Positions 1-12,800 of a stretch of DNA of 64,000 nucleotides are shown piece after piece. Every line of letters begins with the position of its first letter. Positions within the stretch are counted from its first letter, which is position 1. The position numbers and the translations under genes were made by a program. The stretch is from Cinnamomum chago. Taxonomy: Eukaryota > Streptophyta > Magnoliopsida > Laurales > Lauraceae. The stretch spans positions 88,496,501-88,560,500 of the forward strand of contig CP142454.1 in the NCBI GenBank assembly GCA_038049695.1. Direction: 5' to 3'. The notes below the pieces were generated by a model that worked only from the letters and a program-made list of their open reading frames with translations, did not search any database and was not told where the DNA came from.

Positions 1-652
1 CTCCACCTCATTTTATTCATTGGGTGTTCTCTATCTGAAGTTTAATAGACTTGGGTTCTTTTAGTTTAACTATAGTGCTTTGGATTCTCCCTCATGGAAG
101 TCTATGAAAGTCTGGATAGACTTCGGTCCTCATGGATGGATGGTTGATGTCCTAACAGACACTGGTGGTCAACACATGTTCCTGCTGCAACACACCCCAT
201 TGGTTGGGCTTAGCATTTTCACCTATTGTAGACGAGCTACCATCTTCACACTAACACAACCAGATGCACGACAATGATCTGGTAACCCTCCCATAGGTGG
301 GAATCGTATGGTTAATTTGGCAGTTACATTCATTCAATTGGTGGATTTTTTTTATGGGAGTGTATGTAAAACAAAACACTACATTTATGAAGTTGATGAA
401 TAACACTTGATAAAAGCTCCAAACATCTAAGGAGACTTGCTCATGTAGAAAGAAAGAATTCACGCATACAAAATCTATACACACGCAATATGCCATACAA
501 ATACAAATTTCACTCCCACCCCCAAAACAATTGAAAAAGATACAAAGAACAAAAGAAGATTCAATTCATGAATGAAGAGTGGTAAAACACCAGACTAGTT
601 CTGGCCATAGATATAATCAAAAGCAATAAGATGCACCAGATGGGGGGTTTCA
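1..652. other. No gene seen
   Basis: AT-rich sequence with short open frames only. No recognisable protein motif, transposon end or RNA gene was seen on either strand. Confidence 0.5.
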
Positions 653-751
653 TCAACATTTGAAGCCACGGCAAACAGAGAGGATTATAATGAGAATCAA
701 AGCAATGATGATGCCCAAAACAATCAGCTTTATCCCCACATTCTTTTCTTT
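653..751 (-). pseudogene. VAMP72-type SNARE, C-terminal exon fragment
   Basis: The minus strand reads a basic linker (KEKNVGIKL), a strongly hydrophobic membrane span (IVLGIIIALILIIILSV) and a cysteine-containing tail (CRGFKC), then a stop. This matches the C-terminal tail anchor of plant VAMP72 (VAMP721/722-type) R-SNAREs as I know the family. In those proteins the anchor holds the SNARE in secretory vesicle or plasma membranes. No SNARE coiled coil or longin domain is visible upstream on the minus strand up to about 2 kb, and no clear splice acceptor precedes the fragment. I read it as a detached last exon, either carried by a transposon or left from a decayed gene. A chance hydrophobic frame is possible, but the match extends into the flanking basic and cysteine residues. 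Confidence 0.5.
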
Positions 752-1980
752 TATCATTTTTTTTTTCTCAAAAAGAAAAAGGACCTTCCACATGGGGTCC
801 ACATCCACTTCAATATAATTCATCCCATTTAGAGCTACTTGCTTCACATTATTAATCTTTAACTGCTCTTTTTTTACACTTAATAATATGTTACTAGTTT
901 ATAACAAACCTGAGCAAAAGCTCAAAATGACTTAAGTTGGTACTTGACAAATACCAAACTAGAAGATCCTGATATTTTAAAACAAGTTATGCATTTGTAT
1001 GTTATATCCACCAGGGAAACCACACTTGAGCAGAAAAGATATATTCATGTTATATCCACCAGGGTCATTGCTGTGTCTGGGTCTGCCAGCTACCAAGTCC
1101 ACTCAGACTTTGACCCATCAAATCCAAATCAAATTTAAGTCTTTAAACCCTTCATAGTAAAGAAGTTCCACCAACCTGTGAATGAAGATTCTTTGTTTTG
1201 TCTACAAGAAGTTCAATTTTCTATGGGATAGACTTGTTATTTTAGCTATAGTTAGTTGGATTCTATGGGATTTGTCTAGAGCATGTGAGAAGTATAGTTT
1301 GACCGGGTCTTCTCATTTCTCTTCGGATTAATTTAAAAGTGTCTTTTGAGCTGAATAAGGAGATTTTTAATGGTGAACATCAGTATCTTAGATTTCTGTA
1401 CACAATTGAAGAATTCATAATGCTATGCTCTGGTTGCATCCTCTTTTTCATTCTATTACTCTAACTGTCCTATTCCTTAGTTAAAATTGAGTAATGGAGT
1501 TAGTGCTAATATTTAAAATTGAGTAAAAAGTGTTTAGATGAATCCATGGTGAGAATGGATAAGTGCCATGAAGAAGGTAGAGAACTTCATTATGATTGTT
1601 GAGGTTTTTCTTGTGTTATATCAGTTGCAAAAGTCATAGACAAATCCCAATCATCATAAGGTTTTCATCATACTTAGAGCTCATTTATAGTAGAAAATGT
1701 TAGTTGTGCCTGTATAGCTGATTTTGACTATATGATTAATGTAATTTGTGCTTGTATAGGTGACTTGGATCATTTTTTACCTCTGTGGCGACAGTGCTCA
1801 ATGGAAGGTATTAATTCGTCGCAACTGTTAGCTAAAATTTATTGTGATATTATTGAAAACATCAATGCTGTAGAATAATTATTTTTTTTACATCCTAACT
1901 TCTATTTTCACTAAGTTCATTTTTTAATTGCTCCTATAGTCACATAATACTTACAAAAAAAAAACCTTTTAACTTGGTGC
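752..1980. other. No gene seen; short direct repeat
   Basis: AT-rich non-coding sequence. A 16-bp direct repeat (gttatatccaccaggg) occurs twice near 1000 and 1050. No left terminal repeat for the Harbinger element that follows was recognised. Confidence 0.45.
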
Positions 1981-2026
1981 AATAACAGAGTTGGACACAA
2001 GTATTTTAGTATCTGCATTAGTTGTT

Positions 2027-3405
2027 ATGGTAGCTGTATGTTGTGAGTTAGCCACATTATGGTTAGCCTTAAAAAAGGAAAGACCAGGAAAAAAGCGACG
2101 CATTTCATCATTGTCAGGCGACATATGGGTGAAGGAACTCTTATCTAGTACAGGGCCTCAGTGCCACGAGAACCTCCGTGTGGATCCAGAATGTTTTTCT
2201 ATATTGAGTGACACTTTTATGCGGCGTAGTCTTCTTCGAAGAAGACGTGTTTTGTCAATTGACGAGCAATTAGCGATGTTTCTACATACATTGGCGCACA
2301 ATGTTACAAATCGAGTAACGGCAAATAGATTTAGCCATTCGGGTGAAACTGTTAGTCGTTATTTTCATGAAGTCTTGAATGCAGTTTGCAAGATTTATCC
2401 AGAATACATTTTTATTCCAGAAAATCCTTCAATTCCACAACAGATCCAGATGAATAACCGATTTTATCCATACTTTAAGGTTATCCCCTTAAATATTTAC
2501 ACATTTTTACTTACATCAACTAATATATATATATATATATATATATGTCTATGTTAACCCATTTGCTAAACATTTTCATTCACTCAATAGGATTGCATAG
2601 GCGCCATTGATGGGACACATATACCAGCTCATGTTCCATTTTCAATGCAAGTCATGTATCGAAATAGGAAAGGAGTTCTATCTCAAAATTGCCTTATGGC
2701 AAGTGGATTTGATATGAAATTTCATTATGTACTTGCGGGATGGGAAGGTTCTGCATCGGATGCCACTGTGCTTTGGTCTGCAATGAACAGGGGAGATATG
2801 CTAAGCCGGATGGTAATCAACTCGCATAAATAATATAAATTTGCATTTCAGTATAACTTAAATGCTCATTAACTATACCCTTCATTTAATAATGATTATT
2901 TTGATTCATAATTGTAGGTAAGTTTTATCTAGTGGATGCTGGATATGGTAATGCACCGGGTTTTTTGACACCATATAGAGGTGTTCGATATCATCTTAAA
3001 GAGTTCAACATCACTTGTCCTCCAACAAATGCAAAAGAGCTTTATAATTTGCGTCACTCCTCATTACGTACCACAATTGAGAGGGTCTTCGCAGTGTTAA
3101 AAAATCGCTTTCCAATATTAAAATTGCCACGTGATTATTCATTAACAACCCAACGAGATATTGTAATTGCATGTTGTGTTCTTCACAACCATATTGCTAT
3201 GTATGGTGTTGGAGATGAATTACTTGAAAAAATTCGAATGGCTCCATCTAATGCACCAGGAATTGATCCACAGTTGAGAATGGCAAGAGATGAGATGACG
3301 GTTCCAAGGTGGACTAGAGATACGTGGACTGCATTTCGAGACTCCATAGCTGAGCAAATGTGGGCAGACTATGAGTTGCAAGTACAAGGGGATCAACAAC
3401 CATAA
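2027..3405 (+). CDS. PIF/Harbinger-type DDE transposase
   Basis: Nuclease of a PIF/Harbinger transposon. Exon 1 (first in-frame ATG 2027, to 2479) encodes an N-terminal hydrophobic stretch and a helix-turn-helix region (LSIDEQLAMFLHTLAH, then RFSHSGETVSRYF). Exon 2 (2591-2812) opens with DCIGAIDGTHI, carrying the first catalytic Asp. Exon 3 (from about 2918) contains LVDAGYGN with the second Asp and TTIERVFAVLKNRFPIL with the catalytic Glu, ending at a stop at 3403. Intron 1 (2480-2590) has clean GT-AG ends, keeps frame and contains a TA repeat. The exon 2/3 junction is uncertain: the best donor (2813) and acceptor (2917) do not join in frame, so this copy may be frameshifted or use another acceptor (exon start 2923). 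The DDE set is complete. It pairs with the Myb-like gene downstream, which in this superfamily helps bind the transposon ends. Confidence 0.85.
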
Positions 3406-3683
3406 AAGGGGAAATGACAAAAAAATATATAAAATCACTTTTTGGCAAGGTTTGTAAATGGTCGTATTTTGTGAAAAGAGATGTTTCTGTCCTGGTGGAT
3501 GATAGTTAAGTTTCATCTTTTGATATCAACACATGAATTTCTCTTGTATATGTAATAGGTTGTATTTTGTGACAGGGGATTTATATATAGTAGTCATAGA
3601 TCACAAGTTGCAGTAGTTTTGAAGAATCATTACATTTTCATTCAATTTATATTTTTTCTTGCTATATTCGTGGTGTACTTTAA

Positions 3684-4696
3684 ATGCTTGAAATTCTAAT
3701 AGGACGGGGAAGGAGAGAAAATTATCTTTGGGACCAAAAAGAAGAAAGGGTCCTAATGGATATGCTTCTACTTATGAAGCAAAGAGGTAGGAAGGTTGAA
3801 AAAAACTTCACAAAAGCTTGTTGGGATGAAGTAATTGCAAAGATCAAAGAAGAGACCGGACGAGAACCAGACATATATAATGCAAAAAATAAATTGAAGA
3901 CTTGGAGGGCTCGATATAAAGAGGTTAGGCAACTCCTAAATATGTCTGGGTTTGGATGGGATGACACAAAGAAGATGGTAACGGCTTCAAATGATGTATG
4001 GCAAGATTTAATACAGGTATATCAAAATATTACATCCATTCACTTTATTATTGCTTAAAGTGTTTTAATAAATGAATTTCTAACCCATTAGACTTTTTAC
4101 AGGCAAAAAACAAATTGAGTAAGTATCGGACTATTCACGTCAATTTCTTTGATGAGATACATGACCTTGTTGCTGATGATGTTGCCGAAGGGAACATTGC
4201 AATGACTGGCGCTGAACGCAGCACTATTGATGTCGAGGCTATGATGACAGATGACGAATTTGTCAATACAACCTTTGGGTCAACATCCAGAGGCTTGGAT
4301 GATATGGATGATGGTAGCTTGCCTCAAATGGATGAAGAAACAAATGGGGCAAGTAGACCTCCACCAACTCCTACGAATAACAGGAATGCTGCTAAAAAAC
4401 GTAAGACGGTGGTAGGTGATGAAATAAGGGACACATTGTTGGCTAGTGTTGCAACTGTTGTTAATGCACTTGCGGAGAAGATAAACACACCTGAACCCGT
4501 TCATATATTGATGAACAAGGTTACAACCGCAGTGACATCGTGCCCATTTATACCTCCGCAAGCATATGTGCATGTAACTGAATATCTTGCCAAGAACATT
4601 TCTATGGCCAACTTATTTTTCACCTACAATGACCAGATGAAGCAGCAATGGTATGAGATACATTTCCTTCATGGCTCATCTAGCAGTGGTCATTGA
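3684..4696 (+). CDS. Myb/SANT-like DNA-binding protein of the Harbinger element
   Basis: Two exons, 3684-4016 and 4103-4696, with a GT-AG intron that keeps frame. The N-terminal 110 residues have the tryptophan pattern of the Myb/SANT-like domain (Myb_DNA-bind_3): LWDQKEERVLMDMLL, ACWDEVIAKI, NAKNKLKTWRARYKEVRQLL, GFGWDDTKKMV and VWQDLI. A low-complexity acidic linker follows, with a basic patch (AAKKRKTVV) that could be a nuclear signal, and a C-terminal helical part. In PIF/Harbinger elements this protein is the second gene and assists the transposase in the nucleus. It lies about 280 bp downstream of the transposase stop on the same strand. No internal stop was found. A host gene of the same fold is possible, but the neighbour makes the transposon reading much more likely. 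Confidence 0.82.
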
Positions 4697-6224
4697 GTTT
4701 GTAAGAACATACTATGGAGATGAAAGTTAGACGGTTAATATTTTGGTATATGTGTTATAACTTGCTATTTTGAGGCGTAAGGTGTAACATTGAAATACTT
4801 TATCTTTTGATATTTTGAACTTAACTGTTAGGACCCAACCCTATAGTGACATGATCTAATGGATGACTTATGTACAACTTTCTATTGATGACTATGCCAA
4901 TAGATCTTTTGGAGCTGCTAAACTTTATTGCCACTTAAATTTATTTTGGAAATTATGTATCTTTGTGTCACCATTTATTCATTTTTTTTTAAATCTATGA
5001 TTTATAATTGTTAGATTCATTATAGAAGTGGTATGTATGGTGGATAGTATGAAATGTTGATATTGGAGTTCTGAGGGGCACCGGGGTTATATATGAAGTG
5101 TTTTATTTAGAAGTGACAGGTTTTGTGTACCGGAGATATTTCTCGGGGTCCAAAATACAGAGGAGACTCTGCCAAAATTTTCCTAGAAAGTTACTAAGTC
5201 ATAAACTGTGGAAGTGGATTTAAAAGTGAATTTTTCTACTTCAATAATCAGTTTTAGTACTGTGCATTGATTAGATGTTCATTTCTTCAAAATAAATAGA
5301 TAAATAAGGGGTAGAATATTAAGTTTCAATGCCCGTTTTTACTACTTTCTTGAATGGTATTTATGAATACATTATTTTGAATTCTAGTCTTCAAAATTTT
5401 AAAGGAAGATAAATCCTTCGGCCAACACAGATGGACTTTTTAAGAATTCATTATTTGTAGGCTTTTTTAGTATCAAGCACATCACCAAAAGGCTCCAGCA
5501 AAACACATATACAGATTATGGAAGTGAATTTAGATGTCAAAAGTGTTAAGAAATTGTCATGTTGTATTATCCGTTCAAGGCTTGCATAGGGGTTAGGTGT
5601 TCACACAAAGACATTCTGTTATTTTTCCAATTAAAAACAATTCTGATTTTCCAACACATTAACAAAACAAAACAAAAAAAAAAAAAAAAAAAAAAACACT
5701 TCTTATTTCCTTTTATGGATGTGAATTAATGTTCCAAAAAACACTTCTGATTTCCTTACGTACCTTTTTTTTTTTTTTTCAAAAATTATTGTAAATTACC
5801 AAACAAAGAATTTCAGAAATTCAGGGTATATTGAATTCTCATGCTTGAATTCCTAACGAATCAAACGGAGAATTAGAATTCAGAATGAATTTAGCAGCAT
5901 TTTGAATTCTAGCATTCTAAATTCTCCAAATTCCACCGGACATGAATTCTCCAAATTCCTCCAACCAAACGGGCCCTCAAGATTGATCTCTCTGCAACCT
6001 TCTCCGCAGATTCGTTCTTAGGTTTTCATCTACATTCTTCATCAATGGAGTTGATCTTCTTAAAGAAGCTGAAGGATCAGCGTCTCTGATCTCCATCGAC
6101 ACTCTGCCTCTGCAAGATTTCTTCTACAATACTCAAGAAACCCTTTTTTTTGCCTTCCTCGAGCAGATTTGGTTCTTCTCAGAGGTTTCTGCATTCTTTG
6201 TAATTCTTCTTTGCTTTCCTATCA

Positions 6225-9200
6225 ATGTCTTCATCAGCACCATTTCCTCTTTCTGCTGGTCATTCATCTTCATTTCTGATTTCGAACATCACGAATCTGA
6301 TTTCTGTGAAATTGGATAATCATAACTATCTCTTATGGAAATCACAATTTCTTCTGGTATTGCGTGCACATGGACTGTTAGGTTTTGTGGATGGATCTTG
6401 TTGTTGTCCACCTGAATTTGTGATTGACTCCACTGGGAACGTCACTAAAAATATCAATCCTCACTACATCACATGGATCCAACAAGATCAGAATATCTTG
6501 TGTTGGATCAATGCTACTATGACCGAAAGAGTGCTTGCTCATATTGTCGGTCTGAAAACATCCAGAGAAGTTTGGGTTGCCTTGGAGAAAAGATTTGCAT
6601 CTTTGTCCAGATCTCACATAATTCAACTGAAGACACAACTCCAGTCAATCAAAAAAGGGTCACAACCCATTTCTGAGTATGTTCAACGCATCAAGCACCT
6701 TGCAGATAGTCTAGCAATGGCTCTGTGCCCTGTGGATGATGAAGATCTTCTCATACATACACTTAATGGCCTTCCACCTGAATATGGTCCTTTTAAGACC
6801 TCTATCCGGACTCGGTCATCTCCAATCAGCCTCGAAGAACTCCATGTTCTCCTTCTCTGTGAAGAAATGAGCATCGAGACTTCTCAATCCTCCGTTCTTG
6901 ATCATTCGGCTGCCTTTATTTCTTCTACAAATATTGGTTCTGGTAGTGCAGTTACAGGCAAATCTGGCTATGGAACAACATCGAATCGTGGAAGTGGAAA
7001 GTCTGGTAACAGGTCAGCTAGTCGTGGCAGAGGTGGACGTGGAGGAAGGAACAACAAAGGTCGCTCATATCAGAACTCTTCCCCTCAAAACTCTTCCACC
7101 ATACCATGTTGTCAGATCTGTAATAAAGCAGGACACACTGCTCTCGACTGTTACCACCGAATGGATTTCTCATATCAAGGAAGGCATCCTCCATCTCAAC
7201 TTGCAGCAATGGCTACTTCCTTCTCACCAAAAGCTTATCAAACATGGTATGCAGACTCAGGAGCAACATCGCACATGACAAACGACCTGTAGAATCTGTC
7301 TATTCACTCAAACTACAAAGGCAAAGAAAAAGTGGTTGTTGGTAATGGCCAAGGTCTGCACATTTCTAATATTGGCTCTTCTATTGCTAACACCTCTTCT
7401 GGATCGTTCCAACTCAACAATATCCTACATGTTCCTCACATATCTTCCAACCTTCTATCTGCTCATCAGTTCACAAAAGATAATAACTATCAGTTTATTT
7501 TTTATTCTGATGGTTTCACTATATAGGACCTGCATTCGAAGAGGATTCTTTTCCAAGGTCTGAGTAAAAATGGGTTGTACCCATTTCGAACCTCTACAAG
7601 TTCATCCCCCAGTGTCTGCTCTAGTAGCATTTCTTGGTGAAAAGACTACAGTCAATATCTGGCATCAACGTCTCGGGCATCCCTCTTCTTCAACCATTCG
7701 GCATGTTCTATCTGATCTATCAATAAAGGGCTCCACATCAGTCTCCTTTTGTGAGTATTGTCAATATGGCAAAAGTCATAAACTTTCTTTTCAACTCTCA
7801 AAATCTATCACTACTAGTCCATTAGAGCTAATTCATAGTGATGTTTGGGGACCTGCCCCTGTTGTGTCTGTGAATGGGTTCAAGTACTATATGTTGTTCA
7901 TTGATGACTTTACTAGATATACGTGGATATTTCCGTTACATTGCAAGTCAATTTACTGTGTTTCTTTCTTTCAAAGCTCAAGTAGAAAATATGCTTTCCC
8001 TCAAAATCAAATATTTTAGGTCAGATGGGGGTGGTGAGTACTTGAATAATCAATTTCAAAATTGCTTTAAAACCACTGGGATCATACACCAAGTGTCTTG
8101 TCCCTATACCCCGGAACAAAATGGGTGTGCAGAGAGGAAGCACAGACATGTTGTTGAAACAGGGTTAACCTTCTCTTTCAAGCCTCCATGCCTCCTAAAT
8201 ACTGGGTTGAAGCGTTCTATACTGCCACTTATCTTATCAATCGATTACCAACTAGAAAATTCAATTTCACTTCTCCTTGGCAAAAACTCTTCCATCACAA
8301 ACCAGATTACACCACTCTGTGGGTTTTTGGATGTTCATGCTACCCCTGGCTTCGACCCTATGCTCAACATAAGCTTGATCATAGGACCAAACAGTGTGTC
8401 TTCATGGGCTATACTTTGAATCAAAAAGGATACAAATGCCTTGATATCTCCACTGGCCGAGTATACATATCCAGGCATGTCATCTTTGATGAAGTCACTT
8501 TTCCATTTGCCCCTACCCACTATTCCTCTCCTTCATCCAGCAACAGCAACAGCCATATTCCTCTTTCCCCACTTTATTTTTCTTCATGGCTCACTCCATC
8601 ACACCATACACCTTCTATTCTTGGTCCACATCCAGCTACAACACCTATTGTCAATTTATCTCCTTCCAATACTTCTGTTTCAGTTAGCCTGCCTACCGTA
8701 CTACCTTCATCATCTAACCCAGTTTCATACAATCAACCTACTGCCCCAGCTACTATCTCACAACCTATCACTATTGCTCCTACTACACATCCTACTGCCC
8801 CAATTATTTCTTCAGAAGCTATTCCCTCACACTCTACCAGCCCAGATACCACTTCTGTTAATGGAACATCTACATTGCCTACACCTCTCATAACAGGGTC
8901 CACTTCTCACTCTCCTACTCCTACACAAAGCCCTATCATACCTAACCACACTGCTACCACTTCTTCTCTGAACCATCACCCTGTTCCACCACATTCTGTA
9001 CCTCCATTACCTTCATCCATAAAATTTGGTACTCTTCCTTCACCCACAGTCACCAACTCACACTCCATGGTCGCTCGTTCAAAGTCTAGTATAGTAAAAA
9101 AGAAAGCTCTCATTGCTACTAAACATCTCGTTCCTTCTACCACCAACACGTACTACCTTACTGCTGAGCCTACTTGTTATAGTGAAGCTTCTAAATCCGC

Positions 9201-10651
9201 TGAATGGAGAAAAGCCATGTCTGAGGAGTTTTCAGCTTTGCAGCGGCAAGGGACATGGTCATTAGTTCCTTACTCTCCTGATAAGCATGTGGTTGGTTGT
9301 CGTTGGGTATATCAGCTGAAGTATAACCAAGATGGGTCTATTGCGCGTTATAAAGCTAGATTAGTTGCAAAGGGCTTTCATCAGGAGTATGGTGTTGATT
9401 ATACCGAAACTTTCAGCCCAGTGGTGAAGCAATCTACTATTCGAGTTGTGCTAGCATTGGCTATTCATTTCAACTGGGTTTTACATCAATTAGATGTTAC
9501 CAATGCCTTCTTACATGGCATCCTCAATGAAGACATATATATGATGCAGCCTCCTGGTTTTGTTGATGCTTGCTTTCCTACACATTTATGCAAATTGCAC
9601 AAATCACTTTATGGTCTTAAGCAGGCTCCTAGAGCTTGGTATGAGCGCTTTTCAAATTATCTTCTTGGATTGGGATTTCACACCACCTATGCAGATCCAT
9701 CATTGTTCATCAGACAACACTCCCATTCCATCACCTTGGTTCTTCTCTATGTTGATGATCTCATCATAACTGGCAACAGTCCTACTTACATTACTTCTTT
9801 GATTACTCAACTGAACATCATTTTTGAAATGAAAGATCTTGGTAAGCTGCATAACTTCTTAGGTGGAAGTTAGCTACACAAGGACTGGTTTGTTTCTTTC
9901 TCAAACCAAGTATGCTAGAGATTTGCTTACTAAAACTTCTATGCTTGGTTGTAAACCTATTGGGTCTCCCTGTACTTCTAAAGGCTCTACTTCCGGCACT
10001 GATAACACTCTCATGGAGAACCCAACCTTATACAGAAGCATTGCCGGTGCTCTCCAGTACTTGACTCTCACAAGGCCTGATCTCTCATTTGCTGTCAACC
10101 AAGCATGCCAGCATATGCATGCTCCGACTACATCTCACTTCGTAGCTCTAAAACGCATCTTACGCTATATCAAAGGCACTATGAATTTTGGCATTACAAT
10201 TAACAGAGGTCCTCTTCATTTATTAGCCTATTCCGATGCTGATTAGGCGGGCGATCCAATTGATAGGAGATCTACCTCTGGGATCTGTGTTTTTCTAGGC
10301 CCCAATCCTGTTTCATGGAGTGCAAAAAAGAAACATACTGTTGCTCGATCTTCAACGGAAGCATAATACAAATCACTAGCACACACCGCTGCTGAGATGT
10401 CATGGATCAGAATTCTCTTAAAAGATCTCCATGTTTTCCTACATCATCGACCGATTATATGGTGTGACAATATCTTAGCCATCTCCCTTGCTTCAAACCC
10501 GGTTTTTCATGCACGATCCAAACATATCGAAGTAGACTATCATTTTGTACGTGAAAAAGTCCTTCGTAAAGATCTCACTGTTCATTATGTTGCATCACAA
10601 GATCAAGTTGTCGATATATTTACCAAAGACCTACATCCCAGGCGACTTTAA
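6225..10651 (+). mobile_element. Ty1/copia retrotransposon, decayed gag-pol
   Basis: All copia pol domains are in order on the plus strand but the frame is broken. Gag (6225-7290) has the copia gag fold and a CCHC zinc knuckle (CQICNKAGHTALDC, about 7110-7152). The protease motif WYADSGATSHM (about 7246) is followed by TAG at 7290. The integrase zinc region (WHQRLGHPSS) and core (LIHSDVWGP, FIDDFTRYTW, YTPEQNGCAERKH) span frameshifts near 7590 and 7950. Reverse transcriptase (about 9180-9870) keeps CRWVYQLK, LDVTNAFLHG and the catalytic YVDD (9748-9759). A frameshift near 9865 leads to RNase H, which has TAG at 10244 and TAA at 10364 and ends with ARSKHIEVDYHFVREKV and a stop near 10649. No pair of LTRs and no primer-binding site was found, so the element is both truncated and dead. 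It abuts GLR copy 1. Confidence 0.93.
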
Positions 10652-10940
10652 TACCTCCGGTCCAAACTGTTTGTTTCTAATGGCAACATCAGTTTGCAGG
10701 GGCCTATTGACAAAGGAGATAAGAGACCAGCAACCCAGGTCACACAAAACTCAGTATCTGAGTCTTAGTGAAAACCACTCCTAGAGTAACTGAGTTTTGT
10801 GATAGTCTAATTGTACATATGACTCGGAGTCAGTAGTCTTCACATGTATTTATATCCAGGTGTGGCTTGTAAAACAAGACATCAATAAAAAAATCTCTTT
10901 CTGCTTCCTTCTTCTTTTCTTGCTTTCAGTGTGTTTCTCT
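10652..10940 (+). other. Copia 3' end / possible 3' LTR remnant at the GLR junction
   Basis: Non-coding sequence after the copia RNase H stop, with a possible polyadenylation motif (atcaataaaaaa, about 10882) and a pyrimidine-rich stretch ending in a splice-acceptor-like ttgctttcag (about 10920-10929). At 10941 it switches abruptly into sequence shared with GLR copy 2. The pyrimidine stretch happens to encode hydrophobic residues in frame with the GLR exon, but I see no in-frame ATG. Confidence 0.5.
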
Positions 10941-12579
10941 TATACACCACCAACAACTGCACAGCCCCTGAGAATTGGTGTTCCTGGGGACTCTCCATGC
11001 CCCAAGTATGTAAAGGTGAAATGCAACCAAACTTCTGACAAATGCTTTGACAGTTTCTCCATACTACTCTTCAAATTGATTCTAAAACGTATCCCCTACA
11101 AGAGGCCCTATCAATTCATTCCATATAATGGCAGTTACGACTCTTTGGTCCAGCAAGTCTATTTGAAGGTACATATTTATGATGTCTTTTTAATATGCAT
11201 ATCATTTTAGGATGTTTTCCCATAATTACATTCATAACAACTTCCAATTGAGGCCTGGGCATTGGTTACTTAGCATAAGGTGTGGGTTGACTCCCCTCAA
11301 TCCTCTGTTCGACACCCCAGATTTACATGGTGGATGTGTTGCGGAGTTGTGCATGTGCCTAGTGGATTGATCTTATTGGGCCAAAGACCACAGCGATACC
11401 TTCGTCGGGGGAAAAAAAAGTCTATATATAGGTTATTGCTTTTGTGGCCATAAATGAGGGCCCAATGGTAAACCATTATGCCAAAATCTCTCGCTTGGCC
11501 CAAAAGCTGAAGCAATATGGATTTCTCAACTCATCGTCTTCTTCCTTCTCCTTCTAATGTAACACCTGATGCTGCTGTTTTTTCTCCCTACTTGGGAGAA
11601 GAACTTTGATGCGGTAGTAGGAGATGTATCACTCGTGGTGAATCGAACGCAATATATGTAGATTTCTCTCGACGCTACACGGAGATGGGAGTGAGGATGC
11701 TGGTGCTTGAAAAGCCGAAGGCTGGAAATGCTTGGATGTTCGTGAAGCCCTTCACAAAATCCATGTGGGCGCTGACAATAGCCATATTTCTGTACAATGG
11801 CCTCATCGTCTGGTTGATAGAGAAGGCAGGAGATGAAGAGTTAAAGAGCTCATCCTTTTCCAGCCAATTCGGCAGTTTGGTCTGGCTCTCCGTCACTGCC
11901 CTCTTCCCTATTCATGGTAAGAGACAGTGATCATGCCCCTATATATCCTTGTTGAGCTAGCTAATATTATAAGACTTACCTCATCAATAATAAGGTCAAG
12001 TGACACAAAGTTAATTGTTAGCATCTGGGATTCATTCACAATTTGTTGACCCACCAGTTCAATGGGGATGATCGAGATGAAACTTATTCTCATATAGCTT
12101 AAAGATAGTATATGCTTCGCTTAAATAGTTAAGATGGTGCGTCGACCAAAGTACATATATAACTTTGAGATCTACTTTTTGCGTCCACATAACTTAAACT
12201 GATTCAAATAGATATTCTAATTAGTACTTTAAATTATTTGGTAAAGTTTTGTGGATGTCTGATTTAATAAGTTTTAATACATTTTCCCCCTATTTTAGAA
12301 AGCAAGCGAAAGGTAATTTTTCAAATATACATAAATGTCTAAAGCAATTAGGCACTTTTGCTTTGTTCTTCATATAACTTTTATAATATGATAAGTTTAC
12401 CTCTATTACTTTCGCTTTATGACAAATTTATCTTTACTATGCTTCCTATAAGACCGTTTTGCCCATGTAATTAGCTTTTTCAATATGACAAGTATGCGTT
12501 TCTATTTAAATCAAATAAACCTACTAAAACATCATTTCATACGAAGGTATGATTGAATTAGCTTTATTTCAAACGGCAC

Positions 12580-12800
12580 TATTTCAAGTGGGGTGCACCC
12601 AAATAGGTAATTGGGTTTTAGGAGCGGACAAATCCAGAATTTTCACATGGGTTTTTGGAGCAAATTCAGGATTTCCATGAGGGTTTTGGAAGGGGACCCG
12701 AAATCCTAATCTCCCTTTTGGAAGCCGACCCAGGCCCGGGGGAGGGGGGGGCGCTCTGCCCCCAATAGGAAATATGTATGTCCACGCCTGATTAAGGCCA
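12580..12800. repeat. G-rich minisatellite-like insert in GLR intron 2 (both copies)
   Basis: A run of related phrases (gggtgcacccaaat, gggttttaggagcgg, gggtttttggagc, gggttttggaagggg) in intron 2 resembles the low-complexity interior of hAT-type MITEs. The same block is at about 49,840-50,030 in copy 2, so it predates the duplication. Copy 1 has a longer G-run (ggggaggggggggcg) than copy 2. Confidence 0.4.

Larger units (their letters stand above)
1990..5976 (+). mobile_element. PIF/Harbinger DNA transposon (approximate limits)
   Basis: Two same-strand genes typical of an autonomous PIF/Harbinger element lie here: a DDE transposase and a Myb/SANT-like partner. The right limit is a guess. 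At 5961-5976 the sequence ccaaccaaacgggccc closes a zone (5815-5960) of repeated gaattc and ccaaattc motifs, and its reverse complement begins gggcccgtttgg, like many PIF/Tourist ends. No matching left end was found upstream, so the element may be 5' truncated. AT-rich non-coding DNA with A/T homopolymers (about 5673-5696 and 5766-5780) fills 4700-5800. Confidence 0.6.

Noticed and set aside
8441..8893. 150-codon Leu-rich frame inside the copia element
   Set aside because: Out-of-frame shadow of the copia linker between integrase and reverse transcriptase.
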